Source of the DNA: Magnetaquicoccus sp039908525
GTDB taxonomy: Bacteria; Pseudomonadota; Magnetococcia; Magnetococcales; Magnetaquicoccaceae
Length of the DNA: 64,000 bases
Reading direction: 5' to 3'
Assembly: GCA_039908525.1 (NCBI GenBank)
Contig: JAMOAY010000010.1
Span: forward strand, 1-64,000
The stretch's first letter is position 1, and each line of letters opens with the position of its first letter. A program made the translations under genes and the position numbers. Positions 60,785 through 64,000 of this stretch are shown here, piece after piece. The notes below the pieces were generated by a model, which did no database searches, was not told where the DNA came from, and saw only the letters and a program-made list of their open reading frames with translations.

Positions 60785-62716
60785 TCAAGAAGCGATGGCC
60801 GTCACAATACCGCGGGCCAGACGCCGGATCTCCTCCAGGATCAGTTCGACAGGCATGGGAGAGCCGGGTACCCGACTCAAACGCACCACGGGCCGAGCCA
60901 AAATACCCTGCACGAGTTGGGCAAACTGCCCCTCATGGTTCACCTCGGGCACCAGCACCACGTCGCAACTGTCCATGAACGCACGGACCGCCTGCACCGG
61001 GAAGGGCGACAGCATGACCACTTTCATGGCGGCACAGGTGATTCCCTCGGAATGGGCCATGAACATGGCCTCCAGACACTCTCCGAAGGTGGAACCCCAG
61101 GCCAGCATGCCCACCTGCACCCGACCCGGATCCCCGAACCGTTTGGCAACCGTAAAATCCGGGTGCTCCAGTGCGGCCAGCAATTTGTCGTGTCGTTTGC
61201 GGCTCATGGCGGCGTGCGTCTCCTCCCGGTCATCGGGACGGCCCAGCTCGTTGTGTTCCAGGCCGGTGATGACATGCATGCACCCCGCATCGCCCGGAAC
61301 GGCCCGCGGACTGATGCCGTCCTCGGTCAACGCATACCGGCGGTAGAGTTCGCCCGCTTCCAGGCGGCGCATTGGCTTGTTGTCGTCCAGGTTGAAGGGG
61401 GGGCCGGAGTCTGCCAGGGTCACCGTTTCATAGCGGTTGGAGAGGTAGAGATCCAGCAGTACCAGGACCGGCGTCTGATACCGTTCCGCCATTTCAAAGG
61501 CCTTGCCCGCACAGCGGTAACACCCCTCTACGTTGGTGGGCGCGATGACGATGCGCTGGGAGTCTCCCGGCGAACCATAAAGCGCTGCATTCAGATCGGA
61601 CTGTTCTGTCTTGGTGGGCATGCCGGTCGAAGGCCCTCCCCTCTGGGAGACGAAGATCACACAGGGCACCTCGGCGATGGTGGCCAGACCGAGCATCTCC
61701 GCCATCAGTGCCAGACCCGGCCCCGAGGTGGCGGTGGCGGAACGGGCGCCGGTGTAGCCGGCCCCGATCGCGGCGGCCACAGCGGAAATCTCGTCCTCCG
61801 TCTGCAGAAGTCGCCGACCGCGTTTGGGCATGGCCACCGCCAGCCGTTCCATGATGGAGGTGGCCGGCGTGATGGGATAGCCAAAGAATGTGTCCAACTC
61901 CGCATCCATGCACCCCATGGCCACCGCCGCATTACCGCTCAGCATGACCACCTGACCGGCAGCCTCCGGCTTTTCCACGGGAGCAACACGCACATCGTCC
62001 AGTTTGAAGGTGCTGGCGCCGGCCTCATGGCCGGCCTGGAACCCTTTCTGATTGCGGGCGACCACCGCCGCACCCTGTTTGGCAAATTTCTTTTCGATGA
62101 TTTGCAGAAAGGGCGCCGGGGTCAACCCCAGCAGGCCAGCCACAAAACCGAGCACCACCAGATTGCGGGAGCGGGCCCCACCGGTATATTTTTCCGCCAT
62201 CTCCCGGATTGGCAGGCCGTAGGGGATCTGGCCCGGCAGTACATGACCGCTCATGTGTCCCCCCTCGGGACAAGCGGCCACCGGTTGCGATTCGTAGATC
62301 ACGGCCCCGTCATCACGTACCTCGCCGGCATGGGGAATGGCATGCGCATCATCCAGGGAGACCAGAATGTCCGACTGACGTTTGAGGGAATAGGACTGTT
62401 CGGTGGTGATGCGCAACCGGGCGATACACTTGCCGAACCCCCGGATCTCTGCCGGATAGACATCAAAACAGATCACCCGATAGCCCATGGCGGCGACGGC
62501 GCTGCGCAGGATATCCCCGGCCGCGATGGTCCCATCTCCCGCCGAGCCGCACAGGGCAATCTGCACGTCCGTGCTGAGCGGTGCACTCCTGTCCGGGGAA
62601 GCGGTCCGGGTGGGCGGCAGGAGAGCCGGCTTAGTCGTAGGCCCAGAAAGGGGAGTCGATGTGGCCTTGGCTGTCTTGGACGAGCGTTTCGTCTTGAGTT
62701 GTTGAGAAGTGTTCAT
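60785..62716 (-). CDS. korA: 2-oxoacid (2-oxoglutarate):ferredoxin oxidoreductase alpha subunit (gamma-alpha fusion)
   Basis: The 643-residue product fuses the gamma domain (about 50-235; GSAGDGTIAAGDIL, GHMSGHVLPG region) to the alpha domain (about 250-643; FFGYPITPATSIMERLA, TEDEISAVAAAIGAGYTGARSATATSGPG, STGMPTKTEQSDL). The fusion is usual for this KorA class. The first 48 residues are Lys/Thr/Ser/Pro-rich and not conserved, and the first 86 bp overlap the upstream FAD-oxidoreductase gene, so the true start might be further downstream. AGGTGG precedes the ATG at 62716; a GTG at 62722 is the alternative. Confidence 0.9.
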   Translation of the reverse strand: MNTSQQLKTKRSSKTAKATSTPLSGPTTKPALLPPTRTASPDRSAPLSTDVQIALCGSAGDGTIAAGDILRSAVAAMGYRVICFDVYPAEIRGFGKCIARLRITTEQSYSLKRQSDILVSLDDAHAIPHAGEVRDDGAVIYESQPVAACPEGGHMSGHVLPGQIPYGLPIREMAEKYTGGARSRNLVVLGFVAGLLGLTPAPFLQIIEKKFAKQGAAVVARNQKGFQAGHEAGASTFKLDDVRVAPVEKPEAAGQVVMLSGNAAVAMGCMDAELDTFFGYPITPATSIMERLAVAMPKRGRRLLQTEDEISAVAAAIGAGYTGARSATATSGPGLALMAEMLGLATIAEVPCVIFVSQRGGPSTGMPTKTEQSDLNAALYGSPGDSQRIVIAPTNVEGCYRCAGKAFEMAERYQTPVLVLLDLYLSNRYETVTLADSGPPFNLDDNKPMRRLEAGELYRRYALTEDGISPRAVPGDAGCMHVITGLEHNELGRPDDREETHAAMSRKRHDKLLAALEHPDFTVAKRFGDPGRVQVGMLAWGSTFGECLEAMFMAHSEGITCAAMKVVMLSPFPVQAVRAFMDSCDVVLVPEVNHEGQFAQLVQGILARPVVRLSRVPGSPMPVELILEEIRRLARGIVTAIAS

Positions 62717-63695
62717 TGCCACCTGTCATGTTGATAGCTGCCACCGCACCCATGGCGCGGACATTTTTGTATCCGTAATAAAAATGGTAAGCGTGTTCTC
62801 TCTCCGACCAGATCTGGCACACATCCCCGGCGGCAAAGATGTGGAGGTCGCTGGTGCGCAGGGTCGCATTCACCAGCAATCCCCGCTCGATATCCGTACC
62901 GGAACCCATCATGAACTCCACCATGGGAACCAGTCCGTAACAGGGCATCACCACATCCCCGTACAGATCCCCTCCCTGATGGAAAATCACCCGCCGGGCA
63001 GGCAAACCGCTGGTGCCTTGCTCGATGGTCGCCACCCCACCCTGGGCCTCCCCGTCGACCAGCTCAATGCCCATGCGCTGCAGGGCTTGCAGAAACTCTC
63101 CCCGTTTGTCCGGCGCCACGGCATGGGGCCAAAAAGTTGTTTCGTGGGTGACCAGCACGACCCGATGGTCCATGCCGAGCAGCACCCGCGCCAGATCCAG
63201 GCCAATCATGTCACCACCCAGCATGATCACCGTGCCCTTGTCCGGCAGCGCCTTGCGCATCGCCATGGCATGCTCGTAGGTGCTGAAATAGCTGAGCAGA
63301 TGGCGGCAGTCGGCCAACTCTTCCGGAAGATAACCGCGCCCCCCGGTCGCCACCAGCAGGGTGTCGTAGTAGATGGATTCGTTGTGGGCCAGCATGACCT
63401 GGCGGCGCACCGCATTGACGGAGACCACCCGACTGTCCCGTCGTACCTGAATGCGGCGCTGCCGGTAGTGTTCTGCCGAATGGGGCAACAGCTCCCGCCA
63501 GTCCATGTGGTCACGAAACAGCTGGGGCAACAGGTAACGGTTGTAGAAGAGCAACCGACTGTTGGTGATGATGGTCACCGAGCCCTCCGGATCCCGATCC
63601 CGCAGGGTCTCCGCAGCCTGGTTGCCCGCCACACCATTGCCAATGATGACATAGCGGTGCGGCGCGGGGGAAGAGGAAGCAGCGTGGGCAGTCAT
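62631..63695 (-). CDS. FAD-dependent pyridine-nucleotide oxidoreductase
   Basis: The 354-residue flavoprotein has an N-terminal FAD Rossmann motif IIGNGVAGNQA, a second dinucleotide site VIMLGGDMIGLDLARVLLG and the C-terminal FAD-contacting LHIFAAGDVC. It resembles NADH:rubredoxin/nitrite-reductase-type disulfide-family reductases but has no redox CxxxxC pair. Position between a ferredoxin-domain protein and KorAB suggests it shuttles electrons between NAD(P)H and ferredoxin for the oxoacid oxidoreductase; this is inference. It starts 4 bp past the upstream stop. Confidence 0.87.
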   Translation of the reverse strand: MTAHAASSSPAPHRYVIIGNGVAGNQAAETLRDRDPEGSVTIITNSRLLFYNRYLLPQLFRDHMDWRELLPHSAEHYRQRRIQVRRDSRVVSVNAVRRQVMLAHNESIYYDTLLVATGGRGYLPEELADCRHLLSYFSTYEHAMAMRKALPDKGTVIMLGGDMIGLDLARVLLGMDHRVVLVTHETTFWPHAVAPDKRGEFLQALQRMGIELVDGEAQGGVATIEQGTSGLPARRVIFHQGGDLYGDVVMPCYGLVPMVEFMMGSGTDIERGLLVNATLRTSDLHIFAAGDVCQIWSEREHAYHFYYGYKNVRAMGAVAAINMTGGNEHFSTTQDETLVQDSQGHIDSPFWAYD

Positions 63696-63699
63696 GGCA

Positions 63700-64000
63700 T
63701 TATACGTCCACAGTAATAAGTTTGTTACGGGTTATAAAAATGCAGGAGACCGGACAGACCACAAAACAGGCGCCACAGCGGATGCATTCGTTGTTGTCGA
63801 TCCAGATGGCGGCCACCCGATTCCACTCCCGGGTCTCCTGGAGCGGACCGTAGCTGCCATCCGTCTGCAACTCCACATTCTGCACCAGTTTGATGCAGTT
63901 GCGGGGCGCCACCTCGATACAGGCCCGGCAGTAGATGCACCGGTCCACGTCAATCTGGTAGCACAGGTCACATAAGTAGCAGCGTTTGGCCTCTTCGTTT
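63700..64000 (-). CDS. C-terminal part of a ferredoxin-domain (GltD-like) oxidoreductase, truncated by the window
   Basis: The frame is open to the window edge, so the N-terminus is missing. The visible roughly 99 residues carry Cys motifs in order: CYLCDLC preceded by EEAKR, then CIYCRACIEVAP and CIRCGACFVVCP, an 8Fe ferredoxin-like pair. In the first ferredoxin motif the fourth Cys position is Ala (IEVAP), so that cluster may be [3Fe-4S] or use another ligand. The EEAKRCYLC opening resembles the end of glutamate-synthase beta-like (GltD) flavoproteins, suggesting an electron-transfer partner of the Kor complex. A short ferredoxin starting at 63948 is the less likely alternative. Confidence 0.8.
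   Translation of the reverse strand, partial: NEEAKRCYLCDLCYQIDVDRCIYCRACIEVAPRNCIKLVQNVELQTDGSYGPLQETREWNRVAAIWIDNNECIRCGACFVVCPVSCIFITRNKLITVDV

Noticed and set aside
1..64000. CRISPR array or prophage
   Set aside because: No regularly spaced direct repeats, cas genes, integrase or phage structural genes could be recognised on either strand.

Overview
The window is a dense, GC-rich bacterial chromosome segment with about 54 protein-coding genes, one tRNA and little intergenic space. I see no rRNA, CRISPR array, phage block or intact insertion sequence. The gene complement points to a Gram-negative proteobacterium: outer-membrane factors, lipoproteins, Trk potassium uptake, proton-translocating transhydrogenase, a flagellin-like protein, chemotaxis and c-di-GMP signalling. 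Two observations suggest a magnetotactic lineage such as Magnetococcales. One is a cation diffusion facilitator that closely resembles my recollection of the magnetosome protein MamB, including its N-terminal CxxC. The other is a 2-oxoglutarate:ferredoxin oxidoreductase cluster of the kind used in the reductive TCA cycle. The lineage assignment is an inference from family memory, not from a search.

Layout. 1-767: hairpin-rich DNA and a small repeat protein. 768-2291 (-): membrane protein with a C-terminal DUF1566 (Lcl-like) domain. 2620-5186 (+): phosphoesterase translationally coupled to a REC-PAS-GGDEF-EAL protein, facing cheX. 6105-12279 (+): small lipoprotein, then a hybrid kinase, REC-PAS-PP2C phosphatase, STAS antagonist and anti-sigma-type kinase (a partner-switching module), ended by a terminator. 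12491-15557 (+): glutamate/aspartate-type ABC importer whose binding protein and first permease are fused. 15628-19319 (-): trkA-trkH-MamB-like CDF operon. 19557-22561 (-): pntA-pntB. 23153-28514 (+): PPK2, a cytidylate-kinase-like protein, lipB, Nudix, DegP/HtrA protease and a secreted unknown. 28632-28706: tRNA-Val with its own promoter and terminator. 28842-32330 (+): periplasmic-binding-domain hybrid kinase.

32285-38494 (-): degenerate GGDEF sensor, rhodanese, DUF2784-PilZ fusion, ettA and ilvE. 38709-40995 (+): two uncharacterised small genes and an ExeA-type ATPase. 41115-43906 (-): tpiA, secG and a TPR protein. 44000-46833 (-): an outer-membrane lipoprotein-sorting-like protein (frameshifted) and a DUF1302-type outer-membrane protein. 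46954-54748 (+): histidine kinase, HD-GYP regulator and a complete ABC/membrane-fusion/outer-membrane-factor export operon. 54808-57584 (-): unknown protein, SpmA-SpmB fusion and a flagellin-like protein. 57987-59864 (+): IS1 InsA-like zinc-ribbon protein coupled to a GAF/sigma-54 activator. 59886-64000 (-): KorB, KorA, FAD oxidoreductase and a truncated ferredoxin-domain protein.

The dominant theme is signal transduction: three transmembrane sensor kinases, a synthetase/hydrolase GGDEF-EAL protein, an HD-GYP hydrolase, a probably catalytically dead GGDEF, a PilZ receptor, CheX and partner switching. This is interleaved with energy and carbon metabolism (Pnt, Kor, Tpi, PPK2) and with cation and amino-acid transport.
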